64,000 nt of DNA from Chitinophaga solisilvae (GCF_009928525.1 NZ_JAABOK010000007.1:372001-436000); one strand, 5' to 3'. Positions 1 to 7,878 are shown, counted from the first letter of the stretch. Program-made: numbers and translations. Notes: generated from the letters alone by a model not told the origin.

Positions 1-2
1 GC

Positions 3-179
3 CGGTTATTGGAGCAGGATGATACCGAGGGACCCACCTATGCGATCCAGTACTTCACAGACAGTACGGAGAACTATCAGCGCTTCAGAAGCGAGCACGA
101 ACAAGCCCTGCGGCAAAGGGGTTACGACCTTTTCGGCGATCGTTTTATTGCCTTTAATACCATTATGCAGGTGGTGTAA
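3..179 (+). CDS. DUF4286 family protein, 3' part only
   Basis: The 5' end lies outside the window; 58 C-terminal residues are visible, ending at TAA 177-179. Segments such as YAIQYFTDS and GDRFIAFNTIMQVV match the C-terminus of the small DUF4286 proteins (about 100 residues) common in Bacteroidota. The family has no established function. Identification is from memory of the family pattern, so the assignment is good but not certain. No clear terminator hairpin with a T-run follows. Confidence 0.7.
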   Translation, partial: RLLEQDDTEGPTYAIQYFTDSTENYQRFRSEHEQALRQRGYDLFGDRFIAFNTIMQVV

Positions 180-423
180 ACCATGCTTAACAATTAAACT
201 TATCCACAGGAAATTCACTATTTTCAAGGCATTTGTAGTTTGGTACAATACTTGAAAAGAGGGGGCGGTAACAGTCGAAATACTGGCAAATTAGCTATGG
301 CACAGGGTTTTATGTATTTCTGCTAAAGTCATCGGCTTTAGCGGGAAGGTGACCAATCAGCTGTAACCGTTACCAGTAGCGTTTTTCAGCCGATAAAAAT
401 TTCTATAAAAAAGTTGTAAAAAA
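180..423. other. Intergenic stretch upstream of hup
   Basis: No gene is evident. It holds an exact TTATCCACA (a DnaA-box consensus) at 200-208 and a short hairpin GCTAAAG/CTTTAGC at 322-328 and 336-342 with no T-run. A single DnaA box is not enough to call an origin. Confidence 0.4.
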
Positions 424-454
424 TTTGGTAATCTGATAAAACGCGCTATATTTG
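424..454 (+). promoter_or_regulatory. Predicted hup promoter (TTTG / TATATTTG)
   Basis: TTTG at 424-427 and TATATTTG at 447-454 are 19 nt apart. This matches the Bacteroidota primary-sigma consensus TTTG at -33 and TAnnTTTG at -7. The start codon is 41 nt downstream. It is the only promoter in the window where both elements are clear. Confidence 0.7.
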
Positions 455-495
455 CTCACATCAAACATTTTTTCACTAGTTAAATCTTACTAACT

Positions 496-765
496 ATGAA
501 CAAAGCCGAATTAATCGACAAGCTTGCAAAAGACGCAGCTATCACTAAAACCCAAGCTAACGAAGCTCTGGATTCTTTCACCAAAGCTGTTGCTGATACC
601 CTGAAAAAAGGTGGTAAAGTAACTTTGGTTGGTTTCGGTACTTTCTCCGTTTCCAAACGTGCTGCACGTAACGGTAGAAACCCACAGACCGGTCAGATCA
701 TCAAGATCAAGGCTAAGAAAGTTGCTAAATTCAAAGCTGGTAAAGCTTTATCTGATAAGCTCTAA
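496..765 (+). CDS. hup: HU family DNA-binding protein
   Basis: This histone-like protein binds and bends DNA as a dimer and compacts the nucleoid. The 89 residues match the usual family length of about 90. The N-terminal helix MNKAELIDKLA, the glycine-rich core VTLVGFGTF (residues 42-50) and the DNA-arm motif RNPQTGQ (61-67) are all present, and the protein is lysine-rich. It has its own promoter upstream and a hairpin terminator directly downstream, so it is probably monocistronic and strongly expressed. HU versus IHF cannot be fully separated by eye, but the arm and the lack of an extended N-terminus favour HU. Confidence 0.95.
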   Translation: MNKAELIDKLAKDAAITKTQANEALDSFTKAVADTLKKGGKVTLVGFGTFSVSKRAARNGRNPQTGQIIKIKAKKVAKFKAGKALSDKL

Positions 766-785
766 TCAGTTAGCACAACTTATTC

Positions 786-820
786 AAGCAAGGAACAATC
801 ATGTTTCTTGCTTTTTTTTT
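786..820 (+). terminator. Rho-independent terminator of hup
   Basis: An 11-bp stem (786-796 with 803-813, one G-T pair) and a 6-nt loop are followed by an uninterrupted T-run to 820. It starts 20 nt after the hup stop codon. Confidence 0.85.
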
Positions 821-913
821 ATATAGAACCCGGACTGTAGACTATTTCGGCTATTTGCAGTAATTTGCAGCCTGATAACATCATATTAAAAAACAAAACT
901 CAAATCATTCATC

Positions 914-1033
914 ATGGGTAGAGGAGATATCAAAACCAAAAGAGGTAAAATCTTCAGCAAATCTTTCGGTAAAGTAAGACCGTCTAAAACAAGAAAATCT
1001 GCTACAGCCGCTAAAGCTGAGAAAAAAGCATAA
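914..1033 (+). CDS. 30S ribosomal protein THX
   Basis: A 39-residue, strongly basic protein starts MGRGDIKTKRGKIF and continues with KSFGKVRPSKTRK before an Ala/Lys-rich tail. This is the THX pattern (MGKGDkKTRRGKI...) of the small thermus-type 30S protein that sits in the head of the small subunit and is widespread in Bacteroidota. It is easily missed because of its size. It follows the hup terminator, so it needs its own promoter; no perfect TAnnTTTG box is seen, only TAATTTG near 860-866. The stop is followed 14 nt later by a long inverted repeat. Confidence 0.88.
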   Translation: MGRGDIKTKRGKIFSKSFGKVRPSKTRKSATAAKAEKKA

Positions 1034-1047
1034 ACATTTTATTATTT

Positions 1048-1148
1048 AATTATTTGAGATTTGGTCATTTACAATGCAGCGGAGATATAAGCGAATATAA
1101 TCTGCCAGGATCTCCGGTGTATTGTAAATGGCCAAATCTCAAATAATT
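1048..1148. repeat. Long inverted repeat, element 1 (ATTTGAGATT arm type)
   Basis: Two 39-nt arms (1048-1086 and 1110-1148) are nearly complementary. The outer part AATTATTTGAGATTTGG is followed by an inner CGGAGAT stem and a loop of about 23 nt. It lies between the stop codons of the convergent THX and pdxH genes. It is one of at least eight related elements in this window. There is no classical T-run, but the outer arms are AT-rich and it could act as a two-way terminator. Confidence 0.8.
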
Positions 1149-1169
1149 AAATCTCAGATAGTAAAATGC

Positions 1170-1817
1170 TCAGGGCGCTAAACGCTCTATCTTCCAGCTG
1201 CCGGTAGGTGTGAGGGTATATAAAATACGGTCATGCAAACGGCTGCTTCTTCCCTGCCAGAATTCCATTACGCTGGGCTTTACCACATAGCCACCCCAAT
1301 AATCCGGCCGCTGAGGCGTTTCCTTCTCATATTTTGATGCCACCTGATCCACCTGTTCTTCCAGAAAAGAACGGCCCGGAATCACCTTACTTTGAGGCGA
1401 CGCGATTGCCCCGATACGGCTCCCCAGAGGACGGCTGTTATAGTACTCATTATTAATAGCCATAGATGCCTTGCTGACCGTGCCTTCTATACGTACCTGA
1501 CGCTCCAGTTCCCGCCAGAAGAAAAGCAATGTCACGTGCGGATTCAGTGCCAGCTCCTGCCCTTTGCGGCTTTCATAATTGGTAAAAAACACAAACCCTT
1601 CCTCGTCGAAACTCTTCAGCAACACAATACGTGCAGAAGGATGGCCGTCCGGCGTACTGGTTGCCAGCGTCATGGCATTAGGCTCCTCTACCTCGCTGCT
1701 GGTTGCATCGTGCCACCATTTCTCAAACTGCTGCAACGGGTACGGCGCCACATCGCCCTCATCCAGTGAGGTCAGCCTGTAATCCTTCCTTAAATCAGCG
1801 ACTTTCTGGTTTAACAT
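1170..1817 (-). CDS. pdxH: Pyridoxamine 5'-phosphate oxidase
   Basis: This FMN-dependent enzyme oxidises pyridoxine 5'-phosphate or pyridoxamine 5'-phosphate to pyridoxal 5'-phosphate, the last step of vitamin B6 synthesis and salvage. The 215 residues match the family length. Visible landmarks are the FMN-binding segment RIVLLKSFDEEGFVFFTNY in the N-terminal third, RELERQVRIEG in the middle, and the C-terminal EFWQGRSSRLHDRI and WKIERLAP, where the conserved Arg residues contact substrate. It is divergent from the lipoprotein gene at 1905 and shares a short promoter region with it. It converges on the THX gene across inverted-repeat element 1. Confidence 0.95.
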   Translation of the reverse strand: MLNQKVADLRKDYRLTSLDEGDVAPYPLQQFEKWWHDATSSEVEEPNAMTLATSTPDGHPSARIVLLKSFDEEGFVFFTNYESRKGQELALNPHVTLLFFWRELERQVRIEGTVSKASMAINNEYYNSRPLGSRIGAIASPQSKVIPGRSFLEEQVDQVASKYEKETPQRPDYWGGYVVKPSVMEFWQGRSSRLHDRILYTLTPTGSWKIERLAP

Positions 1818-1852
1818 GGTCTGTAGAATTTTATTGGTTTAAACCTGTATAG

Positions 1853-1860
1853 CAAAGGTA
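1853..1860 (-). promoter_or_regulatory. -7 box for pdxH (TACCTTTG)
   Basis: CAAAGGTA on the plus strand reads TACCTTTG on the minus strand, 35 nt before the pdxH start. No clear TTTG is seen at -33. It lies back to back with the box for the divergent gene at 1875-1882. Confidence 0.55.
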
Positions 1861-1874
1861 TGGAAGGATAATAG

Positions 1875-1882
1875 TAATTTTG
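1875..1882 (+). promoter_or_regulatory. -7 box for the DUF3298 lipoprotein (TAATTTTG)
   Basis: TAATTTTG is an exact TAnnTTTG match, 22 nt before the start codon at 1905. The two divergent -7 boxes are only 14 nt apart, so RNA polymerase binding at one would block the other. Confidence 0.55.
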
Positions 1883-1904
1883 AAGACCTGATATAAATCA
1901 TAGT

Positions 1905-3014
1905 ATGAAAAGAGCTTTCCTATTGTTCATCCTGGCAACGACGGCGTTGCTCTCCTGTCATAACAACCGGCAGCCGGAAGAAAAGAATGAAAAGGCGCCC
2001 GTCATTATTCCGCTGGTCACCACACCTTTTTATTATGCACAACTTAAAGGCCAGGTAGGCGGCCGGATGATTACCATGCAACTGCTTAAACTGGCTCCGC
2101 ACCTTTTCCGTGGCTATTACAGCTATGACAGCGCGGGCGTGCCTATCAGTATCTGGGGTAGTGAGGACTCCGATCAGGTTAAAATTTATGAAGATAATGC
2201 CAGTAAGGAAGAAGAACGCTTCTTTGGTGGCAAACTCACTGACGATGGCTATTTCATGGGAGTATGGCATGGAGACAGCACCTCCTTTCATTTTGAATTG
2301 CATACAGACATGAATAAATGTATGCCGCTCAATATATACTACAGTACCGACTCTGTAAAGCTGGTGCCCTCCATGGCGGCCTCGCCGGTAGGTACGGCCT
2401 CCAACAGTATTATCTGGCCAGACTCCTCCGCCGATTCCACCCTCAGCAAATTCCTTATACAGGAAATCACCGGCAGCGCAAAAATCAATGACCCGCACAA
2501 GTACGTGCGAAAAGCAGTGGATTCCTTTGTACTGGGTTATCGCCTCGCCGCCAGGGATGTTGACAGCGCAGAAATTGCCTCCACTTCCTCCGCTTCCTGG
2601 AACTGGACTGCCGAAAACGATATGAAGGTGGTATGGAATACCTGGCCGTTACTTGTGATAGAAAAGTATGTATACGACTTCACCGGCGGGGCGCACGGCA
2701 ACTGGGGCTCCAGCTACAAGACACTGGATCTTGCAAAAAAAGAAGTACTTACCCCCGAAAAAGTTTTTAAACCCGGCTACAAGGAAGCCCTGGCTCCCTT
2801 CCTGGACAAGGCTTTCCGTAAAAAATTCCATATAGACGAAGACGAATCCCTCGATCAGAGCCTGCTGGTAAAAACCATTACACCCAACAACAATTTCATC
2901 ATGACCGATAAAGGCGTGGCATTCAGTTACAGCCCTTATGAAATAGGCCCTTATGCACTGGGGCAGGTGACGCTCTTTGTGCCGCTTTCCGAGATAAAAA
3001 ACCTGATGAAATAG
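1905..3014 (+). CDS. DUF3298 (RsiV-like) domain lipoprotein
   Basis: A 369-residue exported lipoprotein. Its signal peptide MKRAFLLFILATTALLSC ends in a lipobox (LLSC, Cys18). After a serine-rich middle region, the C-terminal half carries GGAHGNWGSSYKTLDL and later GVAFSYSPYEIGPYALG. These are the signature stretches of the DUF3298/RsiV domain, which in Bacillus RsiV binds lysozyme. Whether this protein binds a muramidase is unknown; there is no sigma factor next to it. It converges on pyrH, and the gap between the two stop codons is filled by an almost perfect palindrome (element 2). Confidence 0.85.
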   Translation: MKRAFLLFILATTALLSCHNNRQPEEKNEKAPVIIPLVTTPFYYAQLKGQVGGRMITMQLLKLAPHLFRGYYSYDSAGVPISIWGSEDSDQVKIYEDNASKEEERFFGGKLTDDGYFMGVWHGDSTSFHFELHTDMNKCMPLNIYYSTDSVKLVPSMAASPVGTASNSIIWPDSSADSTLSKFLIQEITGSAKINDPHKYVRKAVDSFVLGYRLAARDVDSAEIASTSSASWNWTAENDMKVVWNTWPLLVIEKYVYDFTGGAHGNWGSSYKTLDLAKKEVLTPEKVFKPGYKEALAPFLDKAFRKKFHIDEDESLDQSLLVKTITPNNNFIMTDKGVAFSYSPYEIGPYALGQVTLFVPLSEIKNLMK

Positions 3015-3015
3015 T

Positions 3016-3134
3016 TTTCATTTTAATTATTTTATTATTTGAGATTTACATAAGAGCGAAGACCTGAGCGGAATAATATCTGCTCAGGTCTTCGCTCTTA
3101 TGTAAATCTCAAATAGTAAAATAATAAAATGAAA
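3016..3134. repeat. Long inverted repeat, element 2 (fills the stop-to-stop gap)
   Basis: Left arm 3016-3069 and right arm 3082-3134 form an almost perfect 53-54-bp stem with a 12-nt loop. The outer part is TTTCATTTTA followed by TTATTTGAGATTTACAT; the inner part is GCGAAGACCTGAGC. It begins 2 nt after the stop of the DUF3298 gene and ends directly at the pyrH stop (3135-3137), so the whole intergenic gap is the element. Confidence 0.9.
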
Positions 3135-3848
3135 TTATCCCTGCACCAACGTCCCTACGTTCTTACCCATAATTACATTCAACAGATTACCAGGTTTGTT
3201 CATGTCAAATACGATGATGGGCAGCTTGTTTTCCTGACAGAGGGTGAAAGCTGTCATATCCATGACGTTGAGTGATTTCTGGTATACTTCAGAGAAGGTA
3301 ATGGTTTCGTAGCGGGTAGCGGATTTGTCTTTCTCCGGATCCGCGGTGTAGATACCATCTACGCGGGTTCCTTTGAGGATCACATCTGCCTGGATTTCGA
3401 TGGCACGGAGGGAGGCAGCGGTATCGGTAGTAAAGTAAGGGTTACCGGTACCTGCGCCGAATATTACTACGCGGCCTTTTTCCACGTGGCGGATGGCGCG
3501 GCGGCGGATGTAAGGTTCTGCGATTTGTTCCATTTTAATGGCTGACTGGAGACGGGTGTACAGTCCTATTTTTTCGAGTCCGCTTTGCAGGGCCATTCCA
3601 TTGATAACGGTTGCCAGCATTCCCATATAATCTCCCTGGGCTCTTTCAATACCGGTTTCAGCTTCGTTCATTCCGCGGTAAATATTACCACCACCTATTA
3701 CAATGGCAACCTGCACACCGAGGTCTGTAACAGCTTTTATATCGTAGGCATACTGGGAAATTACCTTATGATCAATACCATAATTTGCATCCCCCATCAG
3801 GGCCTCACCGCTCAATTTGAGCAAAATTCGCTTATACTTTGGCAACAT
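3135..3848 (-). CDS. pyrH: UMP kinase
   Basis: The enzyme phosphorylates UMP to UDP with ATP in pyrimidine nucleotide synthesis and works as a cytoplasmic hexamer. The 237 residues match the family. Motifs are KLSGEALMG near the start, GGGNIYRG (phosphate-binding), TRLQSAIKM, and [15 protein letters not shown]. In many bacteria pyrH follows rpsB-tsf, as here, but a strong terminator after tsf and 170 nt of gap suggest separate transcription. A near -7 match (TATCTTAG) lies about 35 nt upstream. Confidence 0.96.
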   Translation of the reverse strand: MLPKYKRILLKLSGEALMGDANYGIDHKVISQYAYDIKAVTDLGVQVAIVIGGGNIYRGMNEAETGIERAQGDYMGMLATVINGMALQSGLEKIGLYTRLQSAIKMEQIAEPYIRRRAIRHVEKGRVVIFGAGTGNPYFTTDTAASLRAIEIQADVILKGTRVDGIYTADPEKDKSATRYETITFSEVYQKSLNVMDMTAFTLCQENKLPIIVFDMNKPGNLLNVIMGKNVGTLVQG

Positions 3849-3967
3849 GACGCTATAAATATTGTAAGATGTATAATCCTAAGATACAATTTTTAGCTGT
3901 TAGGTGTTCGTCTTTAGCGATTAGCAGTGGCTAAAGGCTCACAACCAGCGGCTATTTTTTTCTGCGC

Positions 3968-4005
3968 AAAAAAAAGGAGAGAAACTTAATTCTCTCCTTT
4001 TTTTT
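3968..4005 (-). terminator. Terminator of the rplM-rpsI-rpsB-tsf unit
   Basis: A 16-bp perfect stem (3968-3983 with 3990-4005) and a 6-nt loop have A/T runs on both sides, so it is symmetric and could work in both directions. It lies 12 nt after the tsf stop. Confidence 0.85.
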
Positions 4006-4017
4006 AATATGATCAGA

Positions 4018-4842
4018 TTAACCTAAAGCGATTCGCTTGAAGCTAGCCACTTTCAGGTCAGCATCTACTGATTTCAGGTAATCCGCTACGGATTTATTGT
4101 TATCCTTAACGAAGGCCTGAGCCAGCAGGGTGCTTTCTTTGAAGAATTTATTCACTTTACCTACGGCAATTTTCTCAGCCATTTCAGCTGGTTTGCCTTC
4201 AGCTTTCACCTGCTCAACAGCGATTTCTTTTTCGCGTGCGATCAGTTCAGCAGGAACGCTGTCAGCGTCTACTGCGATCGGGTTCATTGCAGCGATCTGC
4301 ATAGCGATATCTTTACCTACTTCTTCAGTAACAGGTTTAGAGAAAGCTACGAGTACGCCCATACGGTAGTTACCGTGGATGTAGGCAGTTACGCCACCAG
4401 CTTCAACGTATTCGAATTTATTGAGGGTGATTTTTTCACCGATTTTTGCAACCTGGTCGTTTACTTTATCAGCAACGGTAGCACCGTCGAGTTCAGCAGC
4501 GTTCAGGTCTTCAATAGTTTTAATACCTTTAGACAGGGCGAGGTCAACGATAGCCTGTGCAAATTTCACGAAGTCTTCGTTTTTAGCCACGAAATCAGTT
4601 TCACAACCCAGACCTACGATAACACCGGATTTACCATCAGCTGAAGTTTTAGCGATGATAACGCCTTCTTTGGTTTCACGGTCGGAGCGCAGCGCAGCTA
4701 CTTTCTGACCTTTCTTACGCAGGTAGTCTACTGCTTTTTCAAAATCGCCATCACTTTCTACCAGTGCCTTTCTGCAATCCATCATACCCGCACCAGTTTG
4801 CTGACGCAGTTTGTTTACATCAGCTGCTGTAATTGTTGCCAT
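4018..4842 (-). CDS. tsf: Elongation factor Ts
   Basis: EF-Ts exchanges GDP for GTP on EF-Tu during translation. The 274 residues fit the family. The N-terminal UBA-like domain shows VNKLRQQTGAGMMDCRKAL, and the nucleotide-exchange motif CETDFVAKNEDF lies near residue 79-90. Two core subdomains follow, containing MQIAAMNPIAVD. It is downstream of rpsB in the usual order, but 152 nt away, with a hairpin (element 3) in the gap. That hairpin could uncouple tsf levels from the ribosomal protein. Confidence 0.97.
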   Translation of the reverse strand: MATITAADVNKLRQQTGAGMMDCRKALVESDGDFEKAVDYLRKKGQKVAALRSDRETKEGVIIAKTSADGKSGVIVGLGCETDFVAKNEDFVKFAQAIVDLALSKGIKTIEDLNAAELDGATVADKVNDQVAKIGEKITLNKFEYVEAGGVTAYIHGNYRMGVLVAFSKPVTEEVGKDIAMQIAAMNPIAVDADSVPAELIAREKEIAVEQVKAEGKPAEMAEKIAVGKVNKFFKESTLLAQAFVKDNNKSVADYLKSVDADLKVASFKRIALG

Positions 4843-4865
4843 GAGCTATATTGATTTAAGAGAAT

Positions 4866-4983
4866 TAAATAATTGATTTTTGGATAAACTGATTTTCAGA
4901 CTTAAAATATTTGAAATGCAGCGAAGGTACCAAAAGGTCTTCGCTGCATTCAAATACTTAAATTATCAAATCAATAAATCAAA
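4866..4983. repeat. Inverted repeat between rpsB and tsf, element 3
   Basis: The best-paired part is 4908-4926 with 4939-4956 (TATTTGA, then ATGCAGCGAAG; one bulged A). Weaker outer pairing (ATTGATTT with AAATCAAT) extends it to about 118 nt. The inner core GCAGCGAAG resembles elements 1, 2, 5 and 7, but the arms are more decayed. It sits inside an operon, 11 nt after the rpsB stop. Confidence 0.65.
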
Positions 4984-4994
4984 ATGACCGGAGA

Positions 4995-6005
4995 TTATCT
5001 TCCGCCCTGTGGTTTTCTTGGAGCACCACCGCCGGCGTTAGATGGACGACGTTGTCCGCCACCCTGGCCACCGCCACGGTTAGGACCACCGCCACCGCGG
5101 TTGTTGCCGCCGCCACGGTTAGCGCCACCCTGGCCACCGCCACGGTTAGCACCACCAGGACCGCCCTGGCCTCTGCCTGCACCACCGCCGCTGCCGGATT
5201 TACGGCCTCTTTCGCGGTCTTCGCCACCTTCAACTTCGAACTTACGTGCCTTATCGTCTGCTTCTTCCTCTTCTACTTCTTCTTCAGATTTCTCTGTAGC
5301 TCTTTCAGACAGACCTTCAGCGATAGCTGCGCAGATGTAGCTGGTGATGATAGCAATAGATTTGGTAGCGTCATCGTTCGCAGGAATAGCGAAATCAACT
5401 TTGCTTGGATCTGAGTTAGTATCTACCATACCGAAGGTAGAGATACCCAGACGTTTAGCTTCAGCCAGTGCAATGTGCTCGTGGCTGATATCTACCATGA
5501 ACAGAGCAGCTGGTACACGTGCCAGTTGGGCAATACCACCCAGCACTTTTTCCATTTTCTCTTTATCACGGCTTAAAGTCAGACGTTCTTTTTTAGTGAT
5601 GTTGTCGAAAGTTCCGTCCTGCAGCATTTTTTCAATGCTCTGCATTTTCTTCACACTCTTACGGATCGTAGAGAAGTTGGTGAGCATACCACCTAACCAT
5701 CTTTCAGTAACGAAAGGCATGTTGATGTTACGCGCAGCATCTGCTACGATGTCTTTCGCTTGCTTCTTAGTAGCAACGAACATGATCTTTTTACCGCTTT
5801 TAGCGATAGATTTCAGGGCAGCTGCTGCTTCCTGTAAACCTTCAACGGTTTTGTTCAGATCAATGATATGAATACCTTTCTTTTCTGCGAAAATATAAGG
5901 CAGCATTTTAGGATTCCATTTCTTCTTCAGGTGACCAAAGTGAACACCTGCCTCCAGTAACTGCTGCTGCAATGAGGTATTATTTTCCATGTTTATATTG
6001 CTCAA
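4995..6005 (-). CDS. rpsB: 30S ribosomal protein S2 with long acidic and RG-rich tail
   Basis: S2 is a small-subunit protein needed for S1 docking. Residues 1-235 are a normal S2, with LLEAGVHFGHLKKKWNPKM, FVATKKQAKD, ERWLGGMLTNF and GMVDTNSDP. The family usually stops near 230-260 residues. Here about 100 more residues follow: an acidic patch (about 239-250) and a Gly/Arg/Asn/Gln tail (266-336) with repeated NRGGG and GQGG units. The tail reads in frame to a clean stop and is not a frameshift. A second Met at residue 6 (5990) is an equally good start. It lies between rpsI and tsf. Confidence 0.95.
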   Translation of the reverse strand: MSNINMENNTSLQQQLLEAGVHFGHLKKKWNPKMLPYIFAEKKGIHIIDLNKTVEGLQEAAAALKSIAKSGKKIMFVATKKQAKDIVADAARNINMPFVTERWLGGMLTNFSTIRKSVKKMQSIEKMLQDGTFDNITKKERLTLSRDKEKMEKVLGGIAQLARVPAALFMVDISHEHIALAEAKRLGISTFGMVDTNSDPSKVDFAIPANDDATKSIAIITSYICAAIAEGLSERATEKSEEEVEEEEADDKARKFEVEGGEDRERGRKSGSGGGAGRGQGGPGGANRGGGQGGANRGGGNNRGGGGPNRGGGQGGGQRRPSNAGGGAPRKPQGGR

Positions 6006-6052
6006 TTAAAAGGATCAAATAATGTTTAGCGATGTTAGCTAAGTACTCAAAA

Positions 6053-6442
6053 TTAGCGTTTAGAGAACTGGAAGCTTCTTCTAGCTTTCGCTTTACCTGG
6101 TTTCTTACGTTCTACACCTCTTGGATCACGTTTCAGGAGACCTGCTGCTTTCAGCGCAGGACGGAACTCGATGTTCACTTCGCATAATGCGCGGGCGATA
6201 CCGAGTTTAATAGCTTCTGCCTGTCCTTTGATACCACCACCCTGTGCATTCACTTTAATATCAAATTTATCAACAGCGTCGATAGTTTTGAGAGGCAGTT
6301 CAACCTGGTTCTGCAGGTAGATCAGAGAAAAGAAGTTTTTATAGTCTTTGTCGTTTACAGTAATGTTACCGGTACCCTTGCTGATATACACGCGGGCAAC
6401 AGCTTCCTTACGACGACCTATTGTATTTTTTTGCTTTTCCAT
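6053..6442 (-). CDS. rpsI: 30S ribosomal protein S9
   Basis: S9 is a small-subunit head protein whose C-terminal tail reaches the P-site tRNA. The 129 residues match the family. GRRKEAVARVYISKGTG lies near the N-terminus, GGGIKGQAEAIKLGIARAL in the middle, and the conserved tail is KKPGKAKARRSFQFSKR. It starts 14 nt after rplM, the conserved rplM-rpsI pair, so the two are co-transcribed. rpsB follows after 47 nt. Confidence 0.97.
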   Translation of the reverse strand: MEKQKNTIGRRKEAVARVYISKGTGNITVNDKDYKNFFSLIYLQNQVELPLKTIDAVDKFDIKVNAQGGGIKGQAEAIKLGIARALCEVNIEFRPALKAAGLLKRDPRGVERKKPGKAKARRSFQFSKR

Positions 6443-6456
6443 GTATCAGAGAAAAA

Positions 6457-6900
6457 TTAGAAAGTTAAAGGTTGTGGTTTCTGCGCAGCATGAGGATGCT
6501 CAGCACCTGCATAAACAAACAGTTTTTTGAACATTTTGCGGCCCAGGCGGTTCTTAGGTAACATACCTTTGATAGCCTTTTCAATCATCACTTCCGGACG
6601 ACGACGAATCAGGTCTTTAGCCAGTTCAATTCTCTGACCACCAGGATAGCCTGTGTAGTGGATGTATTCTTTTTCCTGCATTTTGTTGCCGGTCAAAGAA
6701 ATCTTATCTGCATTGATTACGATGATAAAATCACCACAATCAGTATGAGGCGTATAGTAAGGCTTGTTTTTACCTCTTAAGATAGCCGCCATCTTAGCAC
6801 AAACTCTTCCGAGTGTCAGGTTGGTAGCATCTACTATATGCCAGTCACGCTTTACGTAAGCGTCGTTAGCCGATTTAGTTTTAAAGCTTAATGTATTCAT
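6457..6900 (-). CDS. rplM: 50S ribosomal protein L13
   Basis: L13 is an early-assembly protein of the large subunit. The 147 residues match the family. Visible motifs are WHIVDATNLTLGRVCAKMA, GDFIIVINADKISLTG, and MLPKNRLGRKMFKKLFVYAG, with the conserved tail EHPHAAQKPQ. It is the first gene of the unit rplM-rpsI-rpsB-tsf and has a TACCTTTG box upstream. Confidence 0.97.
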   Translation of the reverse strand: MNTLSFKTKSANDAYVKRDWHIVDATNLTLGRVCAKMAAILRGKNKPYYTPHTDCGDFIIVINADKISLTGNKMQEKEYIHYTGYPGGQRIELAKDLIRRRPEVMIEKAIKGMLPKNRLGRKMFKKLFVYAGAEHPHAAQKPQPLTF

Positions 6901-6956
6901 TGTTATTTACGATAAAAATTACGTCTTGTAAACAATTCCCCCTGGAATGGGGAACG

Positions 6957-6964
6957 CAAAGGTA
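6957..6964 (-). promoter_or_regulatory. -7 box for the rplM operon (TACCTTTG)
   Basis: CAAAGGTA on the plus strand reads TACCTTTG on the minus strand, 56 nt before rplM. That leaves a leader of about 50 nt. No clear -33 TTTG. Confidence 0.55.
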
Positions 6965-7133
6965 AACAGCTCCTGCTGAATAACCATACATTTTACCCAC
7001 TTTTTTACAAGGCACCTTTGCAACAAATTGATTTTCAATAAAAATTTTGTTTTAAAGTTATTAACACCCCGTTGATATCAGTAGAAAACATAATGTCAAC
7101 GGCCTGTTTTCCGGGCACAGCCGGAAGAAAAAT

Positions 7134-7164
7134 AAAAAACCGTGCAGCCGGGAAGGCTGCACGG
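7134..7164 (-). terminator. Terminator of the zinc metallopeptidase gene
   Basis: A 10-bp GC-rich stem (7140-7149 with 7155-7164, loop GGGAA) is followed on the minus strand by six T (7134-7139). It lies 25 nt after the stop at 7189. Confidence 0.85.
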
Positions 7165-7188
7165 CCGGCATATCTTCTGCCCCGCCTG

Positions 7189-7878
7189 CTACCTCCGGTC
7201 CCGGGCACCCATATATATAAGAACATACTGTACCAGTGTGGCAATAGATGCCAGCGCTGCCACCACATAGGTCATAGCAGCCCACCACAGCGCATTTTTA
7301 GCCTTGTCGTGCTCCTGCGGACGCATAACATTGCTGCTGTCCAGCCAGGCCAGCGCCCGGTTGGAAGCGTCAAATTCTACCGGCAGCGTAATCAAGGAGA
7401 ACAACGTGGTAATACCAAACAGGATAATCCCCCCCAGCAGCAGCTGCGGAAAGACATTGATCAGCAGGATACCGCCCAGCAGCACCCACTGCACCAGGGA
7501 AGCGCTGACCTGTACGGCCGGCACCAGCCTGGAACGTAGTCCCAGCCACGGATAGGACGTGGCATGCTGCACTGCGTGCCCGCATTCGTGTGCGGCTACT
7601 GCCGCTGCGGCCACATTGGCGCCGGAATATACATCCGGACTGAGGTTCACGGTCTTATCGGCCGGATTATAGTGATCTGATAAAAAGCCTTCGGAAGACA
7701 GCACCCTGACGTCATGGATATTATTATCCCGCAGCATTTTCTCGGCAATCTGCTTCCCCGTAAGTCCGGATGAGGTAGGTATCTCACTGTAGGACCTGAA
7801 CTTACTTTTCAACACATAGCTCACAAGCAGGCTGATCCCTACAAAAATCAGCGAAACGAACATGATTCCTGGTGTCAT
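7189..7878 (-). CDS. Neutral zinc metallopeptidase, YugP type, membrane-bound
   Basis: The 229-residue membrane protein belongs to the Zn_peptidase_2 (YugP-like) family. The N-terminal MTPGIMFVSLIFVGISLLV is a membrane segment. The zinc and catalytic motif HECGHAVQH sits near residue 117-125, followed by further hydrophobic segments near 140-180 and 205-222. PVEFDASNRAL is a second conserved stretch of the family. The physiological substrate is not established. It has its own terminator; its neighbours are unrelated. Confidence 0.88.
   Translation of the reverse strand: MTPGIMFVSLIFVGISLLVSYVLKSKFRSYSEIPTSSGLTGKQIAEKMLRDNNIHDVRVLSSEGFLSDHYNPADKTVNLSPDVYSGANVAAAAVAAHECGHAVQHATSYPWLGLRSRLVPAVQVSASLVQWVLLGGILLINVFPQLLLGGIILFGITTLFSLITLPVEFDASNRALAWLDSSNVMRPQEHDKAKNALWWAAMTYVVAALASIATLVQYVLIYMGARDRR

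Noticed and set aside
4984-5340. Pro-rich frame opposite the S2 tail (repeated PPPRLAPP)
   Set aside because: Simply the antisense of the Gly/Arg codons of the S2 tail. The S2 reading is supported by the family N-terminus in the same frame.
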